A DNA stretch of 64,000 bases from Stenotrophomonas maltophilia (GCF_003970865.1 NZ_RXLZ01000011.1:29662-93661), one strand, 5' to 3'. Shown: positions 45,282 through 54,226, numbered from the stretch's first letter. Numbers and translations are program-made. The notes: a model not told the origin generated them from the sequence alone.

Positions 45282-46118
45282 TCAGGCCACCGCCTTGAGC
45301 ACGCCCGTGCGTTCACCGATCTCGGTGAAAAAGCGCGCGCTGCGACGGATCACATCGCGGCGTTCGCGGTCGATGGTGATCATGTGGTAGCTGTCTTCCA
45401 GTACCACCAGTTCCTTGGGGCCGCTGACCCGCGACATCACCAGCTCGGCGTTGCCCATGCTGGCCACGTCGTCTTCGCGGGCGTGCATCACCAGGCACGG
45501 TGCGGTGACCTGGTGCAGATGGCGGCGGGTCCAGTTGCTCAGCGCACGCATCTCGGCCAGCGCATGCCAGGGGTTGCCCGGCAGTCCGGCGGCGGCGCTG
45601 TCGCCGGACAGCATGGCGGCGCTGACCTGCGCGCGCAGGCGCTCGTCACGCAGGCCGTACGGCGGTTCTTCCATGAACATTCGGTCGCGGCCGATGTTGA
45701 AGCGCTTGAACCACGGCAGCAGGAACGAGAAGCGGGCCACGGCGGGGATGTTCCAGCCGTCGTAGCGGAAAGTGGCGCCGTATACGCCGACCCCGGACAC
45801 CCACTCCGGGCGACGTGCAGCCAGGGCCAGCGACAGCACCGCGCCCATCGACAGGCCACCGACGAACAGCTGGTCGACCTTGCCGCGCAGGGTTGCCGCC
45901 GCATCTTCCACGCCCTGGTACCACTGTTCCCAGGTGGTCGCCAGCAGGTCATCCACGCTGCCGCAATGGCCGGGCAGCTGCACGCCGTGCACGGTAAACC
46001 CGGCGTTGTTCAGCCCTTTGCCCAGCATGCGCATTTCCGCCGGGGTGCCGGTCAGGCCATGGACCAGCAGCACGCCCTGTGGGCCACCGGGGAGGAAGAA
46101 GTCGTGCGATTCGGTCAC
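45282..46118 (-). CDS. Alpha/beta-hydrolase esterase (carboxylesterase/monoacylglycerol lipase-like)
   Basis: 278 residues, no signal peptide. Oxyanion 'LLVHGLTGTPAEMR' (17-30), nucleophile S90 in 'GGLSMGAVLSLAL', acid D in 'LVMHAREDDVAS', and base H in 'EDSYHMITIDRERRDV'. It resembles the Est30-type carboxylesterases. First gene of the eight-gene cluster; the SMR-type pair follows after one base. Possible role: releasing an acyl group from, or trimming, the pathway product. Confidence 0.85.
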   Translation of the reverse strand: MTESHDFFLPGGPQGVLLVHGLTGTPAEMRMLGKGLNNAGFTVHGVQLPGHCGSVDDLLATTWEQWYQGVEDAAATLRGKVDQLFVGGLSMGAVLSLALAARRPEWVSGVGVYGATFRYDGWNIPAVARFSFLLPWFKRFNIGRDRMFMEEPPYGLRDERLRAQVSAAMLSGDSAAAGLPGNPWHALAEMRALSNWTRRHLHQVTAPCLVMHAREDDVASMGNAELVMSRVSGPKELVVLEDSYHMITIDRERRDVIRRSARFFTEIGERTGVLKAVA

Positions 46119-46197
46119 CTGGCGGCTCCGGGACGGCAGTGGGGATGGCAGGATCGCAAGCGCGATTTTCGCCAGCCTTTCAGCGCCCCGGGCCGGG

Positions 46198-47577
46198 TCA
46201 GGGCGCCTTCAGCAGCGGCAGCGTGATGGCGACCTTCAGTCCGCCACCGGGGCGGTTCAGGAAGCTCAGGCGGCCGCCGAAGTGCTCCACCGCCTCGTGC
46301 GCGATGGCCAGGCCGAGGCCGGTGCCGCTGGCAGCGGTGCCCGGTGCCCGGAAGAAGCGCTCGCCCAGCCGTGGCATCACGTCGTCGGGCACGCCGGGGC
46401 CGTTGTCTTCCACATACAGTTCAACATCATTGTCGTCCAGCGCGTGCACGCCCACCGTGACGGTCGCATTGCGGCCGGCATAACGCAGGGCATTGTCGAT
46501 CAGGTTGTCCAGCGCCTCCTGCAGCATGGCGCCGTTGCCGAGTACACGCAGCGGATGGGGGCTGCCGCGGTAGCCGAGGTCGATGCCATCGCGGATCGCC
46601 TCCGGTACGCGCATGCCGACCCACTGCGGCACCAGCTCGCACAGATCCAGCGCCTCCACGGTATCGGGCACGGTCTGCGCCCGGCTCAGCGCCAGCAGCT
46701 GGGTGCTGACCCGCGCGGTGCGCTGGTTGAGCCGGCGGATGTGCTGCAGCGCCTCGCGCACCGTGTCCGGGTCACCGTGGGCCAGTGCCTGGTCCACGTG
46801 CAGGGCCATGCCCGCCAGCGGCGAACGCAGCTGGTGCGCGGCATCGGCGATGAAGCGGTTCTGCAACGTGATCATTTCCGCCTGGCGGGCAAACAGATCG
46901 TCGATGGTGCTGATCAGTGGCTGGATCTCCTCCGGTACGTCGGCATCGGAGATCGGTGCCAGCTCGCCGCGGCGCTGCGCCAGGCGGGTCCTCAGCGGGG
47001 TCAGGATGCGCAGGCCGTAGGTCACGCCGAACCAGACCAGCGCGGCAGTGCCCAGCGCCAGCATGGTCATCAGCGGGATGATGATCATCAGGATTTCGCG
47101 CGCACGCTGTCGGCGGTCGGCCATGCTCTCGGCCACGGTCACCGCCAGCTGGTCCTGTGGATCGTTCATCGCCTGCGTGCAGACGGTGGCCATGCGCACC
47201 TGCTGGCCATTGAGGTTGCCGTCGTACAGCGCCGGATGCACGCCGGTGCAGTCCTGTGAAGGGGCGTACGGGCTGAAGTCGGCATTGCCGCTGAGGGTAC
47301 CCATGCGGCTGCTGTCGACGTTGAAGTAGCGATGGCCGTCGGGGTCGTACTCGATCAGGAAGCGCGCCTGTGGAGACAGGTCGCTGGTCACCGGCATGGT
47401 GCTCAGCATCTGCGCGAACGAATGCGTGTCGTCGATCAGGTTGCGGTCGTGGATGCGGTTGGAATAGTCCAGCGCGACGTAATAGGCCAGGATCGTGTTG
47501 AAGGTGAGCAGGCCCAGCATCGGCAGCGCCAGAAAGGCGAGCAGGCGCCGACGCAGGCTGGGGGGGCCACTGATCAC
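46198..47577 (-). CDS. Two-component sensor histidine kinase, TctE-like
   Basis: 459 residues with a GTG start at 47577 that overlaps the regulator stop by 4 bases. Two membrane helices (about 11-35 and 162-186) flank a ~125-residue periplasmic domain. The dimerisation/phosphoacceptor helix is 'NRFIADAAHQLRSPLAG' (H248). ATP-binding boxes: 'LQEALDNLIDNALRYAG' (N), 'VEDNGPGVPDD' (G1) and 'GTGLGLAIAHEA' (G2). The TctE/QseC subgroup senses small organic acids or signals; the ligand is unknown. Confidence 0.9.
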   Translation of the reverse strand: MISGPPSLRRRLLAFLALPMLGLLTFNTILAYYVALDYSNRIHDRNLIDDTHSFAQMLSTMPVTSDLSPQARFLIEYDPDGHRYFNVDSSRMGTLSGNADFSPYAPSQDCTGVHPALYDGNLNGQQVRMATVCTQAMNDPQDQLAVTVAESMADRRQRAREILMIIIPLMTMLALGTAALVWFGVTYGLRILTPLRTRLAQRRGELAPISDADVPEEIQPLISTIDDLFARQAEMITLQNRFIADAAHQLRSPLAGMALHVDQALAHGDPDTVREALQHIRRLNQRTARVSTQLLALSRAQTVPDTVEALDLCELVPQWVGMRVPEAIRDGIDLGYRGSPHPLRVLGNGAMLQEALDNLIDNALRYAGRNATVTVGVHALDDNDVELYVEDNGPGVPDDVMPRLGERFFRAPGTAASGTGLGLAIAHEAVEHFGGRLSFLNRPGGGLKVAITLPLLKAP

Positions 47578-48257
47578 GAGGCGCTTTCGTCCTGCGCGTC
47601 TTCCAGCATGTAGCCCAGCCCGCGCACGGTGCGGATGCCCATGCCGCCGGGTTGCAGCTTGCGGCGCAGACGGTGCAGGGCGATGTCCAGGCCGTTGTCG
47701 GTGAGATCCTGGCCCCAGTCGCACAGCGCTTCCACCAGTTGCGCGCGCGATACGATGCGCTCGGCGCGAACCGCCAGCGCCGACAGCAGGCCGAATTCGC
47801 GCGCGGTCAGTTCCAGTGACTGGTCGTCGATCCACACGCGGTGCCCGGCCAGGTCCAGGCGCAGGCGGCCGATGCGCAGGTCCGGGTTGCCATTGCTGGT
47901 GACCCGCCGCAGCTGTGCGCGTACACGGGCTTCGAACTCGTCCAGTGCGAACGGCTTGACCAGGTAGTCGTCGGCGCCGAGGTCGAGCACACGCACGCGC
48001 TCGGCCAGGCCGTCACGGGCGGTCACCACCAGCACCGCTAGGCCATCGCCGCGTTGGCGCAGGCGCTGCAGCACGTCGCGGCCATCCAGCTGTGGCAGGC
48101 CAAGGTCCAGTACCAGCAGCGCGTACTGGGTCGAGCCCAGCGCGGCGTCGGCGTGCGCGCCGTTGTCGACGTGGTCGACCACATGGCCCTGCCGGCGCAG
48201 CGAGGCGCACAGGCCGGAGGCGATATCCGGGTCGTCTTCAGCAATCAGAACGCGCAT
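47574..48257 (-). CDS. OmpR/PhoB-family response regulator, TctD/QseB-like
   Basis: 227 residues. Receiver domain with phosphoacceptor D51 ('LLVLDLGLPQLDG'), acidic pair D8-D9, T79-type switch in 'VLVVTARDG' and K in 'DYLVKPFAL'. The C-terminal winged helix reads 'LELTAREFGLLSALAVRAERIVSRAQLVEALCDWG' and 'VRGLGYML'. Paired with the kinase gene through a GTGA overlap. Confidence 0.93.
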   Translation of the reverse strand: MRVLIAEDDPDIASGLCASLRRQGHVVDHVDNGAHADAALGSTQYALLVLDLGLPQLDGRDVLQRLRQRGDGLAVLVVTARDGLAERVRVLDLGADDYLVKPFALDEFEARVRAQLRRVTSNGNPDLRIGRLRLDLAGHRVWIDDQSLELTAREFGLLSALAVRAERIVSRAQLVEALCDWGQDLTDNGLDIALHRLRRKLQPGGMGIRTVRGLGYMLEDAQDESAS

Positions 48258-48388
48258 GCGCGGGGGCTCCTGTAACGGTCAGGCCCACCGGGTGGACGGG
48301 GGCCTCTCTCGGCTGCCGAGGGTAGCCGCAAACCGGGTGAAGGTGGAGCGCGCCGCCACCGCCCGGTGCCGTCGCGCTGTCCCGCCAT

Positions 48389-49525
48389 TCAGTCCTGCAG
48401 GCCCGGCTCACCCTGCGCCAGCGGCACCCGCGAGCCGTCCAGCAGGCCACGGCTTAGCCTGCCATCTTCGATGAACAGCAGTTCGCCGTTCTCGCCGTTC
48501 TTGATGCTGCTGTCGATGGCGATCACGCGGTCGCCGTGGAAGCTGCTGACGTGTGGCATCGAGGTATGGCCGACCACGATGCGCTTCAGCTGCAGGCGAT
48601 CGAGCACGGTCTGCACCCCCGCGGTGTCGAGGCGGCCATCGAAGTAGCCGCGGTACCAGATCGGGCTGGTCTTGCCGTCATACAGCGGTGCGGTGGCCGG
48701 GTCGGCCTTCACTTCGGCCTTGGGCAGGCCGAGCGAGGCCTGGTAGGCCGCGTTGGTGCGCGCCGGGTCCAGTGCCAGCTGCACTGCCTCGGGCGAGATG
48801 CCGCCGTGCAGGAACAGGGTGTCGCCGATCTTCAGCAGCACCGGGCGGGTGCGCAGCCACTGCCCGATCACCGAATCGGCACCGTACAGCTGCGGGTAGC
48901 TGCGGCCGAGCAGCTGGGCGCTGCGCAGGTACTTCGGGTTGACGTAGCGCAGGTCGTCGTACAGCACCATGGTCTCGTGATTGCCGAGCACGAAGTGCAC
49001 TGCGCCACCGGCGGCGGCCGCCTGCTGCTGCAGGCCATACAGCAGCCAGAAGGCTTCGGTCACCTGCGGGCCGCGGTCGAACACATCGCCGGCGATGACC
49101 AGGGTGTCCTTGCCCAGCGCCCAGCGGTCCTGTGCGTCGATGACCTGGTGGGCGCGCAGCAGGCGCACCAGCAGCCCGTACTGGCCGTGGATGTCGGACA
49201 GCGCCACGATACGCGGCACGGCCGGCAGCACCGAGATCGACGGTGCATTGGGTGCAGCCACGTGCACGCTGTGTTCGTAGCCGCAACGCGGGGCGATGTC
49301 GGTGCCTGCGGCCTGCGTGGCAAGCGTGTGCGACTCGACCTTGTCGTCGCAGATCCATCTGGCCTGCAGCTGGTTGCCCTGGCGGAACACATAGGGGCCA
49401 TCGGCCTGCACGTGGTCGGCGGGCGCGGCAACCTCGCGGGCCTGCGTGGTTGCTGTGGCGCAGGCCAGCAGCGGCAACAGCAGGGCGGTCAGCAGGGAGG
49501 GGCGATAGCGCGACATCGGGGGCAT
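48389..49525 (-). CDS. Secreted metallophosphoesterase
   Basis: 378 residues with an N-terminal signal (about 1-29, '...LACATATTQA-REV'), so periplasmic. The Ser/Thr phosphatase-like metal site is complete: 'ALSDIHGQYG', 'VIAGDVFDRGP', 'FVLGNHETMV', 'FLHGGISPEA' and 'VVGHTSMPHV'. Distant from the known housekeeping phosphatases; substrate unknown. Preceded by a region of ~130 residues-independent N-terminal sequence ('GNQLQARWICDDKVES') I do not recognise. Confidence 0.85.
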   Translation of the reverse strand: MPPMSRYRPSLLTALLLPLLACATATTQAREVAAPADHVQADGPYVFRQGNQLQARWICDDKVESHTLATQAAGTDIAPRCGYEHSVHVAAPNAPSISVLPAVPRIVALSDIHGQYGLLVRLLRAHQVIDAQDRWALGKDTLVIAGDVFDRGPQVTEAFWLLYGLQQQAAAAGGAVHFVLGNHETMVLYDDLRYVNPKYLRSAQLLGRSYPQLYGADSVIGQWLRTRPVLLKIGDTLFLHGGISPEAVQLALDPARTNAAYQASLGLPKAEVKADPATAPLYDGKTSPIWYRGYFDGRLDTAGVQTVLDRLQLKRIVVGHTSMPHVSSFHGDRVIAIDSSIKNGENGELLFIEDGRLSRGLLDGSRVPLAQGEPGLQD

Positions 49526-49731
49526 CCAGTGGCGGAAAGGTCTGATGCTAACCGGCGTGACCGGGTGGTGTTGTGCGCGAACGGGCGGGTCATGGAAGTG
49601 AAGTCGTCTGGATAGGCCATCGGCAAGAACGTCGGCCGGGGGCCCAGAAGGCCCGTCGTGATGCCGCGTATCCGCGGGTTACGTTGGCATGTGACCGACC
49701 GTGCGATCCTGCCGCGCGGGCCCTTGGAGTT

Positions 49732-50415
49732 TCAATCGGCCATCTCTCGCTCTAGCTTGCGTTGCGAGCCCCTCTCTGAAGCAAGTTTCAGCAATGTGGA
49801 GATCTTCTCTAGCTTCCCTGCAAAGATAATCACGATCACTGCTCCCGCCAGCAAACCCAAGCTGCAACAGGTGATCAGAAGCTTGGCGTCTGACACCCAC
49901 TGCGCGGCCTTGTCGCCGTTCCCGGTGCTCAAGAGATTGATGATCAGTGCGCTGATGGCGGTTGCTGCAGATGCCAATCCAGCACGCCTTGTGAGGAGCT
50001 TGGATTCCTGCTCCAGAAGCTTTGAGCGCTGGTCCAAATGCTGGGTATTGCAGTGCGAAAGATCTTCGGCAAGGGCGGAATCTGCGTCAGCAGAGACATC
50101 CACGCGATCCGCCATGTTGTTGAAGCCATGCCTGAACAGCAGAAAGAACTGGACGACCTGAATGACAAAGAATACTAGCCCCAGGAACATGATAATCCCC
50201 GTCAGCGGGAGCACGATCACTTTGGCAGCCTGCTGAGTGATCTGATCTGCCTTCAGAAGTGCCATGCATCCAAGGCTCAGAAGGAACAACGCGACCATGC
50301 TGCCAACTACGTAGTTTTCCGCCTTGCTGAGGGGTATAACCTGCTTCGGACGTTTGATACGAAGCAGCAAGATGCGGGTGCTGGGGATCTCAGGGTACTG
50401 GTCTTTGTCTGTCAT
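49732..50415 (-). CDS. Orphan inner-membrane protein in a low-GC patch
   Basis: About 227 residues from the ATG at 50415. It has two membrane-helix pairs: about 39-60 and 75-104 ('VALFLLSLGCMALL', 'VIVLPLTGIIMFLGLVFFVIQVVQFFLLF'), and about 152-172 and 186-210. Between them lies a hydrophilic helical segment ('DADSALAEDLSHCNTQHLDQRSKLLEQESKLLTRRAG'). No family recognised. Base and codon use differ from the neighbours (30 of 60 GC at 49801-49860, against the usual ~65-70%). This suggests recent acquisition. Confidence 0.65.
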   Translation of the reverse strand: MTDKDQYPEIPSTRILLLRIKRPKQVIPLSKAENYVVGSMVALFLLSLGCMALLKADQITQQAAKVIVLPLTGIIMFLGLVFFVIQVVQFFLLFRHGFNNMADRVDVSADADSALAEDLSHCNTQHLDQRSKLLEQESKLLTRRAGLASAATAISALIINLLSTGNGDKAAQWVSDAKLLITCCSLGLLAGAVIVIIFAGKLEKISTLLKLASERGSQRKLEREMAD

Positions 50416-50838
50416 GTTTGATGCACGGGCGGAATGGGCCTCGAGCATCGGAGATCTTCGTCTCAGATATTGAGATGACTTTGATAAGGCCGATCAAATT
50501 GCGTATCTGTCCGCTGCAAAAGAACTAGAACGTCGTGCTTGGGTTGAGTACATCTGAAAATTTCAATCTGCCTTTTTTGATTGGGCTGGTGGTGATGAGT
50601 GACCTGGAAGTGGGTAGATCAGCGAGTGCTGTATTCGGCACAGTGGCGTTCGAGCTGTGGGTGCTATGCGCCAATTGCTTTGGAGGCGTCGTGTGCCACA
50701 AGGGCAAGCTCAAAGGCGCTTGAACAAATGCCCACTGGGCCGAGGTATGAGCAGTGGTCACCGTCTAGCATCACGAGTAGAGAGCCCCCTACGAGACGTT
50801 GTAGAAGAACCGATCCTCGTTTGGCGGAAGCGCGCGCT
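50416..50838. other. 423-base gene-free, AT-rich region
   Basis: No convincing coding sequence. Short open frames exist on both strands but have no start signal or recognisable homology. The stretch 50521-50580 is only 23/60 GC. Together with the orphan membrane protein gene it forms a compositionally foreign patch. Confidence 0.6.
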
Positions 50839-51270
50839 TCAGACGAGCTTGAGCACGACCGTCTGGCCTGACGCGAGAGCATGACCAGCTGCGTCTAGCG
50901 GCTGCATGTAGGGCAGCGGCCGCCGCGTTGCCAGTTCGATCAGCTGTGAATGGGCTTCGCCTGCACCGAAGCGATGGCGCTCTCCCCACTGGCGCAGTGC
51001 GACCAGCAGCGGGAACAGTTCCAGGCCTGCGGCGGTGAGCACGTACTCCTGGTAGGCCGATCCATCGGAGGCCGGCTGCAGCTGCAGGATGCCGGCCTCG
51101 ACCAGCCGGCGCAGGCGGTCGCTGAGGATGTTGCGCGCCGCGCCGAGGCTGCGCTGGAAATCACCGAAGCGGGTGATGCCGTCGAACGCGTCGCGGATCA
51201 CCAGCAATGCCCAGCGGTCACCGAGCAGGTCGGCACTGCGGGCTACAGGACAGGGGCTGTCGGCGTGCAT
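50839..51270 (-). CDS. HxlR-family transcriptional regulator
   Basis: 143 residues from the ATG at 51270. HxlR signature 'CPVARSADLLGDRWALLVIRDAFDGITRFGDFQRSLGAARNILSDRLRRLVEAGIL' (about 7-63), with the redox-type cysteine near the N-terminus. The C-terminal third is 'LDAAGHALASGQTVVLKLV'. Divergent from an MFS exporter with two near-identical operator-like repeats in between. Confidence 0.9.
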   Translation of the reverse strand: MHADSPCPVARSADLLGDRWALLVIRDAFDGITRFGDFQRSLGAARNILSDRLRRLVEAGILQLQPASDGSAYQEYVLTAAGLELFPLLVALRQWGERHRFGAGEAHSQLIELATRRPLPYMQPLDAAGHALASGQTVVLKLV

Positions 51271-51288
51271 GCTGGGTATCTCCGAATG

Positions 51289-51344
51289 TGGTTGCAGTTT
51301 AAAACCAATGGCGATAGCCTGCATCTGGTTTCAAATTGCAACCA
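51289..51344. promoter_or_regulatory. Paired 19-bp inverted repeats between the HxlR and MFS genes
   Basis: TGGTTGCAGTTTAAAACCA (51289-51307) and the complement of TGGTTTCAAATTGCAACCA (51326-51344) agree at 17 of 19 positions. Each is itself a TGGTT-N9-AACCA dyad. They fill almost the entire 77-base divergent promoter region, as expected for HxlR operators. Confidence 0.7.
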
Positions 51345-51347
51345 AAA

Positions 51348-52565
51348 ATGAGTGCCGCATCTATTCCCCGCCCGTTGCTGGTCCTGCTTGCGGTTGCCGC
51401 AGGCGCCAGCGTCGCCAACGTCTACTACGCGCAGCCGCTGCTGGATCAGCTTGCACGCGCCTTTGCGCTGGACCGGGCCGTGGCCGGCGCGGTGCTGGCT
51501 GCCACCCAGGCCGGCAGCGTGCTGGCGTTGCTTGGCCTGCTGCCGCTGGCGGACCGCGGCGACCGGCGACGCCTGCTGCGGCTGCAGTTGATCGCGCTGG
51601 TACTGGCCCTGTTGTGGCTGGCGGCGTCACGCACGGCGAGCTGGCTGTTGTCGGGCATGCTGCTGGCTGGGTTGCTGGGCACCGCGCTGACCCAGGGCCT
51701 GATCGCCTATACCGCCATGCTGGCACCGCCCGAGCAGCGCGGTCGCGTGGTCGGTGTGGTGCAGGGCGGAGTGTTCATCGGCCTGCTGCTGGCGCGCGTG
51801 GTGTCCGGTACGGTGGCGGCGGCCTTGGGCTGGCAGACGGTCTACCTGCTGTCAGCGGTGGTGATGGCGGTGTTGGCGGCGCTGCTGTGGCGGCGCCTGC
51901 CCGCAGTACCGGTGCCGTCGGTTCCTCCACGCTGGCGCGAGCTGCTGGGCTCGATGCTGGGCATGCTGCGCCGGGATCGAACGCTGCGCGAACGCGGGCC
52001 GCTGGCATTGCTGTTGTTTGCCGGCCTCAATGTGTTCTGGGCGGCGGCACCCTTGCCGCTGTCGATGCCACCGCTGCACTGGTCAACCGCAGCCATCGGC
52101 GCGCTCGGCCTGGCCGGCGTGGTCGGTGCGTTGATGGCGGCACGTGTCGGGCACTGGATGGACTGCGGCTTCACGCATCGGGTCAGCCTCGGTGCGCTGT
52201 TGTTGATGCTGGTCGCGTGGTGGCCGCTGCTGGGCCTGCCGCAGTCGCTGTCCTTGCTGCTGCTGGGTGTGGTCGTGCTCGACCTGGGCGGCCAGGCACT
52301 ACATGTCTCGAACCAGGCATTGTTGCTGCGTGCACCGGCAGAACAGCATGGGCGCCTGGTGGCGTTGTACATGCTGTTCTATGCGGTGGGCAGTGGAGCG
52401 GGGGCGGCGGCCGGGCCCTGGATGCAGGTGCGGCATGGCTGGCCCGCAGTGTGCCTGCTGGGGGCAGGCATCGCGTTGCTGGCGCTGCTGTGGTGGGCAG
52501 CATGGCGGGTGGGGGCAGTGAAAGCAGCGGCTGGGCGCCGTATCGGTCGAGCCGGCTGTCGGTAG
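51348..52565 (+). CDS. MFS transporter (multidrug-efflux type)
   Basis: 405 residues, 12 membrane helices. 'VANVYYAQPLLDQLARAFALD' near the N-terminus and the loop 'LADRGDRRRLL' (motif A of MFS drug exporters) are visible, with 'GLIAYTAMLAPPEQRGRVVGVVQGG' in the fourth to fifth helices. It is close to the YnfM/DHA-type exporters. The ATG at 51348 is preferred over an upstream TTG at 51336. The last residues (AAGRRIGRAGCR) look like read-through; the TAG stop (52563-52565) is part of a SMAG repeat. Confidence 0.88.
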   Translation: MSAASIPRPLLVLLAVAAGASVANVYYAQPLLDQLARAFALDRAVAGAVLAATQAGSVLALLGLLPLADRGDRRRLLRLQLIALVLALLWLAASRTASWLLSGMLLAGLLGTALTQGLIAYTAMLAPPEQRGRVVGVVQGGVFIGLLLARVVSGTVAAALGWQTVYLLSAVVMAVLAALLWRRLPAVPVPSVPPRWRELLGSMLGMLRRDRTLRERGPLALLLFAGLNVFWAAAPLPLSMPPLHWSTAAIGALGLAGVVGALMAARVGHWMDCGFTHRVSLGALLLMLVAWWPLLGLPQSLSLLLLGVVVLDLGGQALHVSNQALLLRAPAEQHGRLVALYMLFYAVGSGAGAAAGPWMQVRHGWPAVCLLGAGIALLALLWWAAWRVGAVKAAAGRRIGRAGCR

Positions 52566-52649
52566 AGTCGACTGTCAGTCGACCGCTCTTCGCCCAGTGT
52601 GCGAAAAATCCCGCGCTGCGCGCGATAGTCGACCAGCGGTCGACTCTAC
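52562..52649. repeat. Two SMAG-type palindromes (GTCGAC family)
   Basis: A forward copy at 52562-52585 (GTAGAGTCGACTGTCAGTCGAC...) and a reversed copy at 52628-52649 (GTCGACCAGCGGTCGACTCTAC). The core differs from the common GCCGGC type, showing that several sequence subfamilies are present. Confidence 0.8.
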
Positions 52650-52660
52650 CTGTCCTGCCG

Positions 52661-54127
52661 TCATCGCTGCAGCGCACGGCGCCCGGGGGCTTCCTGCAAT
52701 GCCTCGCTGGCCACCACCACGCGGTTGCGGCCGCTGCGCTTGGCCTCGTACATCGCGGCGTCGGCACGTGCCATCAGCCGCTCGTAATCCGGATGACCAT
52801 CGTGACCGGCCACGCCGATGCTGGCGGTCAGTTCCAGCACCTGGCCATTGGCCAGTGCTACCGGCGACTGTGCGATCTGCCGGCGCAGGCTCTCGGCGAT
52901 CACGGTCGCCTGTGATTCGCTGGCGGCCACCAGCACCACCACGAATTCTTCGCCGCCATAGCGGAACAGGTAGTCGCTGCCACGCGTGAGCTGGCCGAGC
53001 AGGCCGGCCACGTGCTGCAATGCGCGGTCGCCGGCATCGTGGCCATGGCCGTCGTTGATTGCCTTGAAATGATCCAGGTCGAGCAGCAGCAGCGAAAACG
53101 GTGTGCGGTTGCGCGTGGCCAGCTCGATTTCCCGGCGCAGCACGGTGGGCAGGAAGCGACGGTTGAGCAGGTTGGTCAGCGCGTCGCTGCCGGCATCCAG
53201 TTCGCCGATGCGCTCGAACAGCAGTGTCATCAGGGTGCGGATGGCGGCCAGGTCCTCGCGGATGGCCGGCAGTACCGCCAGTCGCTGCGCCGGTGCATCG
53301 CCGCTGGCGCGCTGCAGGTGGCCGTCAATGCGGGCCATCAACTGGCCCACCTGCTGCGTTTCGCTGCTTTCGCCGAAGCTGGGGATGCCCTTGTGGGTGA
53401 ACCACAGGCCGAACTCCGAGGTGGCCAGGCTGGCGTTGTCGCTGGCCTGCACGTGGCCGGCGAGTGCGTAGAGCAGGGCGTTCTCCCAGTCCAGCAGCAG
53501 TGCGCGCTGGCGCTCGCGTTCGGTACCGACGTTCTGTACCAGCGAGAACAGCCGGTAGGCGGCGTCGGCACGGGTGGAACGATCGCGCGCATGGGTGTAG
53601 GCCAGGGTCATGCCTTCCATGGCGATGTCCATGATCGCGCTGAGGCAGTCGATGGCGGCGAACGCGGTCGCGCTGTCGGGCGCGTCGTCGCGCAGGCGCA
53701 CGAACAGCTCGTGCTTGAGCACGCGTGCACCGCGGGTGACCAGGTCGACCGGGATGCCGACCCGCGCGTGTACGTCGCCGATCACCCGCTGCGAGGCGAC
53801 GGTGGTGGCGATGCCGGGGGCGTCGGTGGTCAGCAGCTGCACCAGCCAGCGCTGCATGGCCGGCTGCAGGCGCTGCTTGACCTGGTCGTGGGACAGGAAG
53901 CGGCGTGCACGCCCGTCCTGCAGCAGCACTTCGTAAAAGCGCTGGGCCAGCGCGGGTGGGGCATCGGTGGCAGCGGCCTTGAGCAGCGCGGTGGCGGCAG
54001 GGCCGGCCTGGAGCAGGCAGTGCTGCCAGGCCTCGGCCAGCGGCTGGCTGGCATCGTCCAATTGGGGTGGTTCCACGTCGATCTCTGACTGCGTACGGCA
54101 AACCACGGGTATCGGCCGCGGCGGCAT
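52661..54127 (-). CDS. dosC: Globin-coupled diguanylate cyclase (DosC/YddV-type)
   Basis: 488 residues. The N-terminal haem-globin domain covers about 30-180, with proximal histidine H120 in 'IGDVHARVGIPVDLVTRG'. A middle helical linker follows. The C-terminal GGDEF domain has an intact GGEEF active site (391-395) and an RxxD inhibitory site, R382-G-S-D385, five residues before it. So it should make cyclic di-GMP in response to oxygen. No paired phosphodiesterase (DosP-type) is adjacent; an HD-GYP protein is 9 kb away. Confidence 0.9.
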   Translation of the reverse strand: MPPRPIPVVCRTQSEIDVEPPQLDDASQPLAEAWQHCLLQAGPAATALLKAAATDAPPALAQRFYEVLLQDGRARRFLSHDQVKQRLQPAMQRWLVQLLTTDAPGIATTVASQRVIGDVHARVGIPVDLVTRGARVLKHELFVRLRDDAPDSATAFAAIDCLSAIMDIAMEGMTLAYTHARDRSTRADAAYRLFSLVQNVGTERERQRALLLDWENALLYALAGHVQASDNASLATSEFGLWFTHKGIPSFGESSETQQVGQLMARIDGHLQRASGDAPAQRLAVLPAIREDLAAIRTLMTLLFERIGELDAGSDALTNLLNRRFLPTVLRREIELATRNRTPFSLLLLDLDHFKAINDGHGHDAGDRALQHVAGLLGQLTRGSDYLFRYGGEEFVVVLVAASESQATVIAESLRRQIAQSPVALANGQVLELTASIGVAGHDGHPDYERLMARADAAMYEAKRSGRNRVVVASEALQEAPGRRALQR

Positions 54128-54226
54128 ACGGTTGATGGCGGGTTAGCCGGCCAGTTTACGCGCGGTGCAGGGTTGCACGGTGCGCAAACCACAGCGGCGC
54201 CGCTGCGGCAATGAGTGAACGCATTT

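Noticed and set aside
50600..50740. Possible integron attC site in the AT-rich patch
   Set aside because: A few elements resemble attC arms (for example 'gttcaagcg' on the minus strand), but I could not find matched R'/R'' core sites or an integrase.
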